From: Kitagawia praeruptora
Lineage: Eukaryota > Streptophyta > Magnoliopsida > Apiales > Apiaceae
Reading direction: 5' to 3'
NCBI GenBank assembly: GCA_037693485.1
Contig: CM075345.1
Coordinates: 77,311,001 to 77,375,000 of the forward strand
Length of the DNA: 64,000 nucleotides
Below the pieces are notes generated by a model. That model did no database searches. It had not been told where the DNA came from and saw only the letters and a list, made by a program, of their open reading frames with translations. Shown here one piece after another: positions 29,556 to 40,100 of the stretch. How positions within the stretch are numbered: the stretch's first letter is position 1; every line of letters starts with the position of its first letter. The position numbers were made by a program, and so were the translations under genes.

Positions 29556-31793
29556 ATGGCAGAGATACCTCCACCAAATGAGAAAGCCCCTACTACTGTT
29601 AGTAGGTATGAGACAATCAGGGTTCCTATACTTAGGCCATCAGAGTATGCAATTTGGAAGGTGAAAATGACCATGTTTCTGGAGGCTACAGATCCAGAAT
29701 ACCTTGATAGAATTTATGAAGGTCCTCACAAACCAACAAAATTATCTGCTGCTGCTGCTGGTGAGGAGGCAAAGGTCATTCCAAAGGAAAAGAAAGATCT
29801 AACTGCTGAGGATCTTTCATCTATTGCAAAGGATGCAAAAGTGAGACATTTACTTCACAGTGCATTAGACAATGTTATGTCTAATAAAGTGATTAATTGC
29901 ACAACTGCAAAGGAAATATGGGATGCACTTGAGGTTAGGTGTCAAGGAACTCCTGCAATCAAGAAAAACAGAAGAAACATACTCACTCAGGAGTATGAGC
30001 ACTTTGAGGCAAAGTCTGATGAAACCATGACAGAAACATTTGACAGATTCTGTAAACTGCTCAATGATTTGTCATTGGTTAACAAAGAATATGATTTAGA
30101 AGACTCAAATCTCAAGTTTCTTCTTTCTCTACCTGAAAAGTGGGATGTGAAAACAACCACTATTAGAGATAACTATGAACTTGGTGAAACAGAGATTGAT
30201 GAAATTTATGGGCTTCTCAAAACCCATGAATTGGAATTGGAGCAGAGAAACAAAAGAACAAGTAGAAAGTCAAAATCTGTTGCACTCAAGGTTGAGGAGA
30301 AACCATTAAAGAAGGAGGCATCAAGGAGAAAGGAAAAAGGGAAAGCCTTAGTCATCCATTCAGAGAATGAGTCATCAAACACTGATGTTGACTCAAACAC
30401 AGATGGTTCATCTGATTCTGAAGATGATGAAGAGATGATGCAAATGGCTGCATTGATGGTAAAGACCTTCAAGAAGATGGGTTACAAGAACTTCAAGAAG
30501 GGAAAGAGATTCTCAAGGGACTACTCAAAGTCTGACAAGAAGAATTTCAAGAAAGCTGAGGGAAAGGACTTCAAATCTGGAAAGAAAGATAAGTCTGAGA
30601 TTCAATGCTACAAGTGTAAGGAGATGGGACACTATGCTCCAGAGTGCAAGAAGGGTAAAACTGAAAAGGCACTCTACACCAAAGGCAGAGATTGGGCAGA
30701 CACTTCAGATTCAGATGAGGAAGTCAACTATGCTCTCATGGCTACTACTCAGACTGAAAATGATGATCTCAAGGTACCTCCAACTACCTATGCTTATAAC
30801 ACTGATAATATAACTGAATTGAGAATTTATCTTAAAGCATTGCATATCAGTTATAGGGATCAGACTTTAGAAAATGAGAGGATAAAGTCTGAGTGTTCTC
30901 AACTTAAAGAAAGAAATAAACTTGTTGAGGAACAGCTAGAGAACATGAATAAAATTCAGAAAGAGAGAGATGATGCAGTGTTTATTGAACAAGAGTTGCT
31001 AGGTAAGTATAAGCAACTAGAATCAGAATTGGAGGATACTAAACACATCATTAAAACTTGGACACACTCTGGTAAAGACACTCAAGAAGTGTTTCAGTCA
31101 GACACAGTAGGTCTAGGTTACTCTGTAGGAGATGAACTTAGATTTGAAAATCAGGTAAAGAAAAGACCACATTATTCATCTGAAGGTAATGTCATGGGAA
31201 CAGGTGGACCTAAGACTGAAGCACAGAAAAAGGCTGTTAAGGAGTCATATGCTAAAACTTTTGTTAAAGAGGCTAACATTGGTTTAATGACAGATAAACA
31301 ACTCAAGCATAAGCTTAAGGAGATAAAATCTGTCAACAAACAGAGATTGCCTAAGAAAAACAAAAATGGAAAAGTAGGCATCACATCAGGAATTAAGCCA
31401 ATGCTTGCTTCATTAGCTCCTAGAAAAACATGCTTTAATTGTGGTAGCACTAATCATCTTGCTAGTTTCTGCAGTAAGAATAAGAACATTAATTCTTTGC
31501 CTTCTAAAACTGCAGTAAAGAGTGATTATGTGAGAACTAGACCACAGACTTTATGCAAACACTGTGGAAGTACTTGGCATTCTATTTACACTTGCAGAGA
31601 TTATCATGCTATTTATTATAATTACTATGAACCCAAACCAAATTTGAAATGGGTTAAAGTAAACTCTGCAAATGTAAACTCTGAAAAAGTTAGCTTAAAC
31701 TCTGTTAATTTGAATTCCGCTGCAAAAGCTAACAGATTTAAGAAAGCCAAAGGATCCAAGCAAGTCTGGATCCTTAAAACTAATAATCAGTGA
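29556..31793 (+). CDS. gag: Sirevirus B gag, 745 aa, intact
   Basis: Starts at the first ATG after the PBS (AATCAATGGC) and ends at TGA 31791-31793. Copia-type gag domain at residues ~20-220. Acidic Ser/Asp-rich stretch at ~265-300. CCHC knuckles near residues 351, 628 and 668 (CYKCKEMGHYAPEC, CFNCGSTNHLASFC, CKHCGSTWHSIYTC). Coiled-coil region at ~420-510. The C-terminal segment contains three NS repeats encoded by AAACTCTG octamers (31668-31710). It is longer than ordinary copia gag, as usual for Sireviruses. The stop lies 10 nt before the pol frame opens. Confidence 0.95.
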   Translation: MAEIPPPNEKAPTTVSRYETIRVPILRPSEYAIWKVKMTMFLEATDPEYLDRIYEGPHKPTKLSAAAAGEEAKVIPKEKKDLTAEDLSSIAKDAKVRHLLHSALDNVMSNKVINCTTAKEIWDALEVRCQGTPAIKKNRRNILTQEYEHFEAKSDETMTETFDRFCKLLNDLSLVNKEYDLEDSNLKFLLSLPEKWDVKTTTIRDNYELGETEIDEIYGLLKTHELELEQRNKRTSRKSKSVALKVEEKPLKKEASRRKEKGKALVIHSENESSNTDVDSNTDGSSDSEDDEEMMQMAALMVKTFKKMGYKNFKKGKRFSRDYSKSDKKNFKKAEGKDFKSGKKDKSEIQCYKCKEMGHYAPECKKGKTEKALYTKGRDWADTSDSDEEVNYALMATTQTENDDLKVPPTTYAYNTDNITELRIYLKALHISYRDQTLENERIKSECSQLKERNKLVEEQLENMNKIQKERDDAVFIEQELLGKYKQLESELEDTKHIIKTWTHSGKDTQEVFQSDTVGLGYSVGDELRFENQVKKRPHYSSEGNVMGTGGPKTEAQKKAVKESYAKTFVKEANIGLMTDKQLKHKLKEIKSVNKQRLPKKNKNGKVGITSGIKPMLASLAPRKTCFNCGSTNHLASFCSKNKNINSLPSKTAVKSDYVRTRPQTLCKHCGSTWHSIYTCRDYHAIYYNYYEPKPNLKWVKVNSANVNSEKVSLNSVNLNSAAKANRFKKAKGSKQVWILKTNNQ

Positions 31794-31812
31794 TTGTTTG
31801 TGATTGCAGGGC
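31788..31812 (+). promoter_or_regulatory. gag/pol junction of Sirevirus B with splice-acceptor-like site
   Basis: The gag TGA (31791-31793) is followed by TTGTTTGTGATTGCAG|GG. The pol frame is +1 relative to gag and is closed by TGA at 31801-31803, directly before TTG CAG. The two frames therefore do not overlap and one ribosomal slip cannot join them. Splicing to the AG at 31808-31809 would fit. No donor was identified. Confidence 0.5.
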
Positions 31813-34800
31813 TCAAGGATCAGTACCCTAGTCGTGGACAGTGGATGTTCAGGACACATGACAGGAAATAAAGCCCTGCTATCAGAGTTTGAGGAGAAGG
31901 CTGGCCCAGAAGTTTCCTATGGAGATGGCAACATAGGACATACACTGGGATATGGCAATATTAATCTTGGAAATGTCATCATCACAAATGTAGCTCTTGT
32001 TCCAGGACTCAAGCATGATTTGCTATCTGTGAGTCAAATCTGTGACAGAGGTTATCATGTAGATTTTCAGCCTGAATATTGTCAAGTGATCAGTAAATCT
32101 ACAGGGAAAGTTGCTCTAGTTGGAAACAGACACAATAACATCTATGAAATCAAATTGTCAACAAACACTGATGGCAAAGCAGTGTGTCTGTCTTCAAGGA
32201 TGTCCAGTGAAGAGAGTTGGAAATGGCACAAGAAACTCTCTCATTTGAATCTGAACAACATCAATGAGCTAATCAAGAATGATCGTGTAAGAGGTCTACC
32301 AAAGTCCTTGTTGAATGTAGAAGGACTGTGTGATTCTTGTCAAAAAGCCAAACAGAGAAAAACATCTTTCAAAAGTAAATCTGAGTCTTCAATTGCTGAT
32401 CCTTATCATCTACTACATGTTGATCTTTTTGGTCCAGTGAATGTGATGTCTCTTGGAAAGAAGAAATATGCATTAGTCATTGTTGATGAATATACCAGAT
32501 TCACATGGGTATATTTTCTTGCAAAGAAGGATGAAACTGCATTAACACTGACAGAACATGTAATTCAACTGGAAAAAGGGTCAGAGCATCAAGTGAAGAT
32601 AATCAGAAGTGACAATGGAACTGAATTCAGGAATTCATCTATGGAAGAATTTTGCAAGAGTAAAGGGATAAAACAAGAGTTTTCTGCACCTGGTACTCCA
32701 CAACAAAATGGTGTAGTGGAGAGAAAGAACAGAACCTTGATAGAAGCTGCCAGAACCATGCTAGATGAAGCAAAATTGCCAACATATTTCTGGGCAGAAG
32801 CAGTTCAAACTGCTTGTTTTACTCAAAATGCAACACTGATCAACAAGCATGGTAAAACACCATATGAAATGGTGAAGAAGAAAAAGCCAAATCTAAAATA
32901 TTTTCATATTTTTGGATGCAAGTGCTTTGTGTTGAAGACTCATCCTGAACAGTTGACCAAGTTTGACCTAAAGGCAGATGAAGGAATTTTTGTTGGCTAT
33001 CCACTGTCAACTAAGGCATTCAGAGTTTATAATCTGAGAACCAGAGTGATCATGGAATCAATTCATGTGTCATTTGATGACAAGAAAATAACTGGACTTG
33101 AAGATGTAAATGAACATGATCAACTGCACTTTGAAAATGAAGATTTATTCTCTGAAAAAGTAAACTCTGATCAGACTGATGTGTCAAACTCTGTTAATCT
33201 AAACTCTGTACCTCTACTGGTAAATACTGAAGAAACTCTTCAATCAGAAACAAGGGAAGAACCAGTTGAGGGGGAGCATGAAGAATCACATCAAAGTGAA
33301 AATTCAAACACTGATAGTGACTCAAATGATAACTCTGAATCAAACACTGTTGATTCAAACTCTGATCATTCAAATTCTGAGCAGTCACATTCAGGGGGAG
33401 CATCTGAAAATGAGGAAAGACACCAGGAAAATCAGGAGAGCATGGATCAAGGGGGAGGATCACATGATGACAGAAGCAATCTGCCTTCTGCAAGAAAATG
33501 GACTAAATCTCACACACCTGATTTGATTATTGGTGATCCAGATGCAAAAGTAAGGACAAGAAGTGCAACAACAAATGAATGTCTATTTCATGCATTCTTG
33601 TCACAATCTGAGCCAAAGAAAGTGGAAGAAGCTCTTAAAGATGCTGACTGGATAACAGCAATGCAAGAAGAGCTAAATGAATTTGAAAGAAATGAAGTGT
33701 GGACACTTGTACCAAGGCCTAAGAATAGATCCATTGTTGGTACTAAATGGGTTTTCAGGAATAAAACTGACAGTGAGGGTGTTATCACAAGGAACAAGGC
33801 AAGACTGGTTGCAAAAGGCTACTCACAACAGGAAGGAATTGACTATGATGAAACATTTGCACCAGTGGCTAGATTGGAGGCAATCAGGATTTTTCTAGCA
33901 TATGCCTCCCACATGAAATTCAAAGTGTTTCAGATGGATGTAAAAAGTGCATTTTTGAATGGAAAACTTGAAGAAGAAGTGTTTGTGGAACAACCACCAG
34001 GGTTTGTAGATCCAAAATATCCAGACCATGTCTACAGGTTAGACAAGGCTCTCTATGGACTTAAGCAGGCACCAAGGGCATGGTATGAAACCCTTGCCAA
34101 ATTTCTACTAGAAAGTGGATTTAACAGAGGTACTATTGACAAAACTCTGTTTTACTTCCAAAATGGTAGTGACTTGCTTTTAGTTCAGATATATGTGGAT
34201 GACATTATTTTTGGGTCTACTAATGATAAACTCTGCAAGAAGTTTGCCAAACTCATGCAGTCAAGATATCAAATGAGTATGATGGGAGAGCTTAGTTATT
34301 TTCTAGGCCTACAGGTGAAGCAAACAGATGATGGAATTTTTATAAATCAAGAAAAATATACCAGAAACCTTCTCAAGAAATTTGGTATGCTTGACTGTTC
34401 ATCTGCAACAACTCCCATGGCAACTGCAACTAAGTTGGACAAAGATGCAGGGTCATCAGTAGATATGACAAGTTACAGAGGAATGATTGGTTCTTTGCTC
34501 TATTTGACAGCTAGCAGACCTGATATCATGTATGCAACTTGCTTGTGTGCAAGGTTCCAGGCAGATCCAAGAGAACCACATTTAACAGCAGTAAAGAGGA
34601 TATTCAAATACCTCAAGGGCACTATGACTTTGGGGCTGTGGTATCCAAGAGAATCAGAGTTTAAACTTCTTGGTTACTCTGATGCAGACTTTGCTGGATG
34701 TAAGATAGACAGAAAAAGCACCAGTGGAAGTTGTCAATTTCTGGGTGACAGACTTGTTTCCTGGTATAGCAAGAAACAGAAGTCAATATCTACATCTACA

Positions 34801-35136
34801 GCTGAAGCAGAGTATATTGCTGCTGGTAGCTGTTGTGCACAGATTTTATGGATGAAGAATCAACTGCTGGATTATGGATTAAGGTATTCCAAGATACCTA
34901 TTTACTGTGATAATCAAAGTGCTATTGCAATGACAGGTAATCCAGTGCAACATTCAATGACAAAGCACATCAGCATAAGGTATCACTTCATCAGAGAGCA
35001 TGTAGAGGAAGGCAACATAGAGCTTCACTTTGTGTCTACAGAACAACAACTTGCAGATATCTTCACCAAGCCATTGAGTGAAGCCACATTTACAAGACTG
35101 GTCAATGAACTAGGAATGGTCTCTAGTTTTGACTAG
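31804..35136 (+). CDS. pol: Sirevirus B pol (PR-INT-RT-RNase H), intact
   Basis: Open frame of 1110 codons. There is no ATG at the start; the first codon is TTG, so translation must come from a gag fusion or a processed RNA. Landmarks: protease Asp at 31837 (VDSGCSGHMTG); HHCC region (WHKKLSHL ... CDSCQ); integrase D at 32422, D at 32611 and E at 32719; acidic linker (~33100-33480) with three GGGGGAG tracts; RT YVDD at 34192-34203; RNase H (YSDADFAGCKIDRKS); end LADIFTKPL. No residue of the catalytic sets appears lost. Acts in virus-like particles and then in nuclear integration. Confidence 0.95.
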   Translation: MQGSRISTLVVDSGCSGHMTGNKALLSEFEEKAGPEVSYGDGNIGHTLGYGNINLGNVIITNVALVPGLKHDLLSVSQICDRGYHVDFQPEYCQVISKSTGKVALVGNRHNNIYEIKLSTNTDGKAVCLSSRMSSEESWKWHKKLSHLNLNNINELIKNDRVRGLPKSLLNVEGLCDSCQKAKQRKTSFKSKSESSIADPYHLLHVDLFGPVNVMSLGKKKYALVIVDEYTRFTWVYFLAKKDETALTLTEHVIQLEKGSEHQVKIIRSDNGTEFRNSSMEEFCKSKGIKQEFSAPGTPQQNGVVERKNRTLIEAARTMLDEAKLPTYFWAEAVQTACFTQNATLINKHGKTPYEMVKKKKPNLKYFHIFGCKCFVLKTHPEQLTKFDLKADEGIFVGYPLSTKAFRVYNLRTRVIMESIHVSFDDKKITGLEDVNEHDQLHFENEDLFSEKVNSDQTDVSNSVNLNSVPLLVNTEETLQSETREEPVEGEHEESHQSENSNTDSDSNDNSESNTVDSNSDHSNSEQSHSGGASENEERHQENQESMDQGGGSHDDRSNLPSARKWTKSHTPDLIIGDPDAKVRTRSATTNECLFHAFLSQSEPKKVEEALKDADWITAMQEELNEFERNEVWTLVPRPKNRSIVGTKWVFRNKTDSEGVITRNKARLVAKGYSQQEGIDYDETFAPVARLEAIRIFLAYASHMKFKVFQMDVKSAFLNGKLEEEVFVEQPPGFVDPKYPDHVYRLDKALYGLKQAPRAWYETLAKFLLESGFNRGTIDKTLFYFQNGSDLLLVQIYVDDIIFGSTNDKLCKKFAKLMQSRYQMSMMGELSYFLGLQVKQTDDGIFINQEKYTRNLLKKFGMLDCSSATTPMATATKLDKDAGSSVDMTSYRGMIGSLLYLTASRPDIMYATCLCARFQADPREPHLTAVKRIFKYLKGTMTLGLWYPRESEFKLLGYSDADFAGCKIDRKSTSGSCQFLGDRLVSWYSKKQKSISTSTAEAEYIAAGSCCAQILWMKNQLLDYGLRYSKIPIYCDNQSAIAMTGNPVQHSMTKHISIRYHFIREHVEEGNIELHFVSTEQQLADIFTKPLSEATFTRLVNELGMVSSFD
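33263..33275 (+). other. Purine tracts in INT-RT linker of Sirevirus B
   Basis: TTGAGGGGGAGCA (VEGEH) matches the tracts in A and C at the same place. Two further tracts, CAGGGGGAGCA (near 33393) and AAGGGGGAGGA (near 33450), follow in the same linker. Confidence 0.4.
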
Positions 35137-37173
35137 AGATGTTGGTTAGACTCAAAATCTCATTGCTCATGATTTAAAACATTGTTAAGTGCTATGTGAA
35201 CCTTAGTATTAAACTCTGTTCTGCATGCTAATGTTTAAATCTTTTTAAACTCTGTCAGCATGTCTGTCTGTTAAATACTGTTAACATGTTAGATACACTC
35301 AGTAAATTCAGAATTGATTATTGTCTGAATGAAAACACCAATGAAGAAAATTGTATGGAGCATGATTCTCAGTAAATAAATCATGATTCTTTCTGAGTCA
35401 CTGCTATCTAGTCAGACTTTGTGCAGAAAATCAACACAGCATGATACTGTTTCATATTTATAGCATCTCTTAGTTTATTCAGTCCTAAACTCTGAGTCTA
35501 TGAATATTGTGTGCATGGCCACTCATAAATAATTTTGGTTATTGATGAACTCTAAACTCTGATCAGTGACATTCTGTTTCCAAAGGTATGATTCATGATG
35601 ATTCCTTGTTTGTACTTGTGAAAATCATAAAACTTGAGATGTGTCAGTGATTAGTTTGGTGAGTTCAGATTCATGTTTACACCATGTAAGAGTTTGAGCC
35701 AAATCAGTGATTGATACATTTTCTATCAATCAGTATTTATTGTTGTGTGATATTCATCAGGTAGTATGTTTCTCTAGAACTTGTATTAAACCATTTTGAG
35801 ACTACATGATATGTGTGTGCATGAAAATGATAAAGGCAATAGGATTTACCATTCTTTCATGGTTTCAAACACTGTTCAAAATTCTTTTGAACATTGTACA
35901 AACACTGTATAAACAATGTTCATAAATTCCATCCTTAGTAAACCCCTTTGAGCCTTATTTACTGCTTATTTTTCTTATACTCTGAAGTATTAAGAGCAGT
36001 TAAATATTTTTTTTCTCAAACAGATGAGTGTTTCTCAAGAAAAGAAAAAGTTTACTCAGTATATATGCTAAATAAAAAATATATATATATAAAATAAAAA
36101 AAAAAAAAAAAAAAAAAAAAAAAGAAAAAGAGCTTATATACTGATCTTGTACAAATATATACTGTGACTGAACACTTTGTTCTCTTAAGATGCTCAGCTT
36201 GAAGTCACTCTTGAATAAAACATCTCTTTTCATCTGTTTGATCTTACTCCATTTAAACCCTGAATAAAGTCCTTTTGATTTGTGAATACATGTACTCAAA
36301 GTAGTGTAGAATTGGTGGACATTCAAGCATATGGTAGACTCTGCTATTTCTGATTGAATGTGAGTGTAAACACATCACCTAAACACTTGTGTGCTTTGAG
36401 AGTTTGTGAGGTTATACAGTTCATGACTGTTATTCACTGAATGATGCTCTGATTTCTATCTCTTGATATTTTTGTCTTTAAAGACTGTGTGCTTACTTGG
36501 ATAATCATGGACATCAAAGGAAATGGAAGTTTTCAGATTTCTGTATAACAGTAACTACAGAGTTTAGCATTCATCAAACAATCAGTGTTTAATATGAGAG
36601 TTTGTGCATTCAGTGTTTATTAACTGTTTGTTATGGATTTTATGAAATATTAGATGCTCTAAAAATTGATTTCAGTAAACTCTGCTTCACACACACTCAT
36701 ATTCACAACTGTGCAATTTTTGAAAGGGTCTTAGTGATAAAGTTGGAAAATTGATAAACACTGTTGAATTGTGTTAAGTACTCTGAGGTAAAGTTTAATT
36801 GAGATGATTTGACTATTATTGAAGTAATTGGGGTAGTTGACAACTGTTAATTAGTGTTAATGTGTCTAAGTGTCGTGATTATAGGAATAACAGCGGTAAT
36901 TATTAAGTGATCCATTGGCTGTTTGACACGTGTCCCATGATTGTGTCCCACTCACACACTACTCTACAACAGTTGCGCGCTTTTACTAAATAAACGATTT
37001 AGTTTTAATTTTACTCTAATCGTCTTTAGTCTCTCACTCCTTATCGATTCACATTCACAGTTACTTACATACTTATTCATTTTCACACTTCTCTTATTCT
37101 CTCCTTCACTTTTTGATAAACACTTACAGTGCATACAAATCTTTTCTCTGAATATCTTCGTATCTTGTTACTA
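35137..37173 (+). other. pol to extra-ORF spacer of Sirevirus B
   Basis: About 2 kb without a supported gene. It holds around ten AAACTCTG/AAACACTG-type octamers, a run of about 27 A (36093-36122) flanked by AT repeats, and a pyrimidine-rich leader-like end (36990-37173) before the extra ORF. The minus-strand ORF here (36326-36000) depends on the A-run and is not supported. This element shows no equivalent of the antisense ORF of A. Confidence 0.6.
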
Positions 37174-40100
37174 ATGGCAACTAAAGCATTTGATGCAGCA
37201 GGGTTAGTTTTTCTCCCTAGTAACTATGCAGCACCATTGGAGAATGAAAATGCTCCACAGGCGTTTCACTTGTTCCAAAACTTCTTGAACGATTCTGAGA
37301 TAGGGACGGCTCTAACTGCACCACGAACATTATCTGCCTCACAGATTGCTACTTTCTGGACAAACTCTGAATATGATGATGGAGGAGAGGCTGGCACTCC
37401 AACAATCATTTTCACTCATGAAGAATCAGAGTATATCATTACTCCAACCACTGTCAGGGATGCTTTGGACTTTGAGACACACACTTCTTACAGTGTTGTT
37501 GGTCATGATCGATTGAGGACAATGTTGGAACAAATTGGATGTGCAGGAAACTTGAACAAGATAGGGTCTTTGAGACGGCCAAGTTTGAGAAAGGAATGGA
37601 GTTTCTTCTTTGATTGTATAACAAGGGCTTTTGGAAAGAAGACAACAAACTGGGATGCACTACCTTTGGATACACTCCAAATTGGTCATGCTCTACTATA
37701 TGGAGGTAACTTTGATTTTGGTAGACTAGTACTAATGAACTTGGGAGAGAGATTATCTGAGTCTACTACTGTGTATTTTGCTCGTTTTTGTCAATTGCTA
37801 TTTACTGCATGTGTGCCTAACATTCCAATTGATGAAGCTGATGTAATTCAGCCTTTTCAAGTTGCTAAGAGAATGTTCAGTGATTTGACAAACAAAGATG
37901 TCACTAAACAGCAAATACCTGAGTTGTTTATGCCTTTAGCCTTACGAAACTATGTAAGCCAACCACAAGACCCTCAATCACCACAACAAATGCCTGAACC
38001 AACAGAAACCATAAACTCTGAACCAACACCTCCAACACCCACAACTACAGTACCTACTACATCTCAACAACCACAACCAGAAACTTTAAACTCTCCACCA
38101 ATAAACTCTCCACCATTAAACACTGAACCCTCAAACACTGAACCATTAAACACTGAAACTTTAAACACTGATACCTTACACTCTGAGCCAGCACCTACTG
38201 AACCAGCCAAAACCAAACCAAAGAGAAAGAAACACACTGCCCAAAACACTAAACATTCAAAGGCTAAACAGACATTACCTGGAGCTGTTTATACTAGAAG
38301 AATGAAGCAACATGCAAACAGACCTTCACTTTCACCACCAAGAGAAAGCTCAAGTGCAGATGAAGAGGAGATTGTTGTGCCAATCAAGAAAAGGAGACTA
38401 ATTCTTTCTGATTCAGATGCAGAGAATGTTGTTGAAGCTCCAGAGGTGGTTTTACAGCAAACACCTACTGTTGAGGATACAGTGAATGTTGAAGTACCTG
38501 CAAAAGTTGACATGCCTGCAGAGAATATTGTGGATGACAAAGTACAAATACCTGCAGAGGTTGAAATGCCTGCAGAGGATAATGTTACTGTTGAAATACC
38601 TACAGAGGATAAAATGCCTGTAGAAGAGGATCAAAGCGATGGTTTGTCACCAATACATGATGTTCCTGAATCAATTCTTGATCCTGTCTCACCTGCAGTA
38701 CATGTTTCTGAAACTGTGGCATCACACACAGAGCTGGTATCTTCTCAAATTCAAGACAAAGGTGATGAAGCTACTAAGGCAAACTCTGTTGCAGAGCCTG
38801 TGCAACATGAGGTGATTATTGAAAAGGTTGCAGAAGTTATTGCAGAAACTGTGGCTGACACTGCTCAGCACAGTGGTTCTTTCAAAGAGGGTCAAGCTCA
38901 AGGTGCAAGTGATGAAGATAAATCTGACAGTGATGCAAACTCTGATTCTTTTGTGAGTGTACCTGCACAGACAGATAGTAAACATACACCTTTTACTCAG
39001 CCTTGTCCATCACATGCTGTTGAAGTAGAGCATCTTGCTAAATCTGCTGAAAATTGGTATAGACAAGATTGCATTTTTCCAAAAGGGAGAGCATCGGAGT
39101 TTGTTAGGCAAACTGCAAAGCAAATTTCAAATCCAGATATCTTATCCTGTTTAAAGGCAACTGTAGTACAAGTCAAGACACTGGAAGGAAATTTGGCTGA
39201 CACTAAACAAGAAATTGCTTCCTTGAAGACTGAGATTCAGTCAAGAGAGTTGAAGATGGAAAGAGAGTCCAAAATAAAAGCTGTTCAGCTGTCCAAAGTT
39301 CAAGACACTCTCTTTGCCAGGCTAGGAAAGGTTGAAGAAAATCAGACTGCTTTATCTGCTAAAGTGGATTCAATTGCAAACTCTTTAGAGCTCATTACAT
39401 CAATACTAATTCCTGATGATGTCAAAAAGGGGGAGAGAGTTACTAAGTCAAAATGCAAAGTTTCTCAAACTCTGACTCAAAAGGATGATGCTGGAGATGG
39501 AGGGGCAAGTGATAAAAGCAAGGTTTTAAACTCTGAAAGGCAAACTCTGAGATCTGGCAAATCTTTTAAACCACAGTCTGTTGGAACAAACACTGAAACT
39601 CAAGGTACCTCAAAGACCAAGAGTTTGGAATTAACATCAAACCCAAAGACTGATGAGGAGTTAGCTGTTAAGCTTTTCATGGAAGAGAATGCAGAAGGAG
39701 TGACCATAGAAGATGCTAAAGCTGAAGAGAAGAGTTTACAAGAAAAGCATCTGAAAGCTCTAAAGTCTGAAAAAGCAAAGAGGAATGTGAAAATTGCTAA
39801 AGCTGCAAAGCCTGTTCTTAAAGGCATTCAAATCAAAGAACCTGTTGGTACAGATCAAAGAATGCAAGTATTCAGAAAACCAACAGATGCAGAAGCCAAG
39901 CAAAAGCTGAAAAGTATAGTTACAACCTCTGTTGATACACATGTTGTACAGAAGAATGAAGACACAACCTCTGTTGCTGCACAAGTGGTGACCACACCAT
40001 TAGTGTCTTTTCAGTTGAAATCAACATTTAAAAGAGGTGCTCCTCATGATCCAAGACTAGAAGCTACAATTCCAATGGATTTTGCTGATGGTAGAGCATT

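Noticed and set aside
36000..36326. Minus-strand ORF in the Sirevirus B spacer with a poly-Phe run
   Set aside because: It depends on a run of about 27 A/T and shows no similarity to the antisense ORF of element A.
37129..37173. Upstream start of the Sirevirus B extra ORF
   Set aside because: The codon is GTG. The ATG at 37174 has better context and aligns with the start of the A extra ORF.
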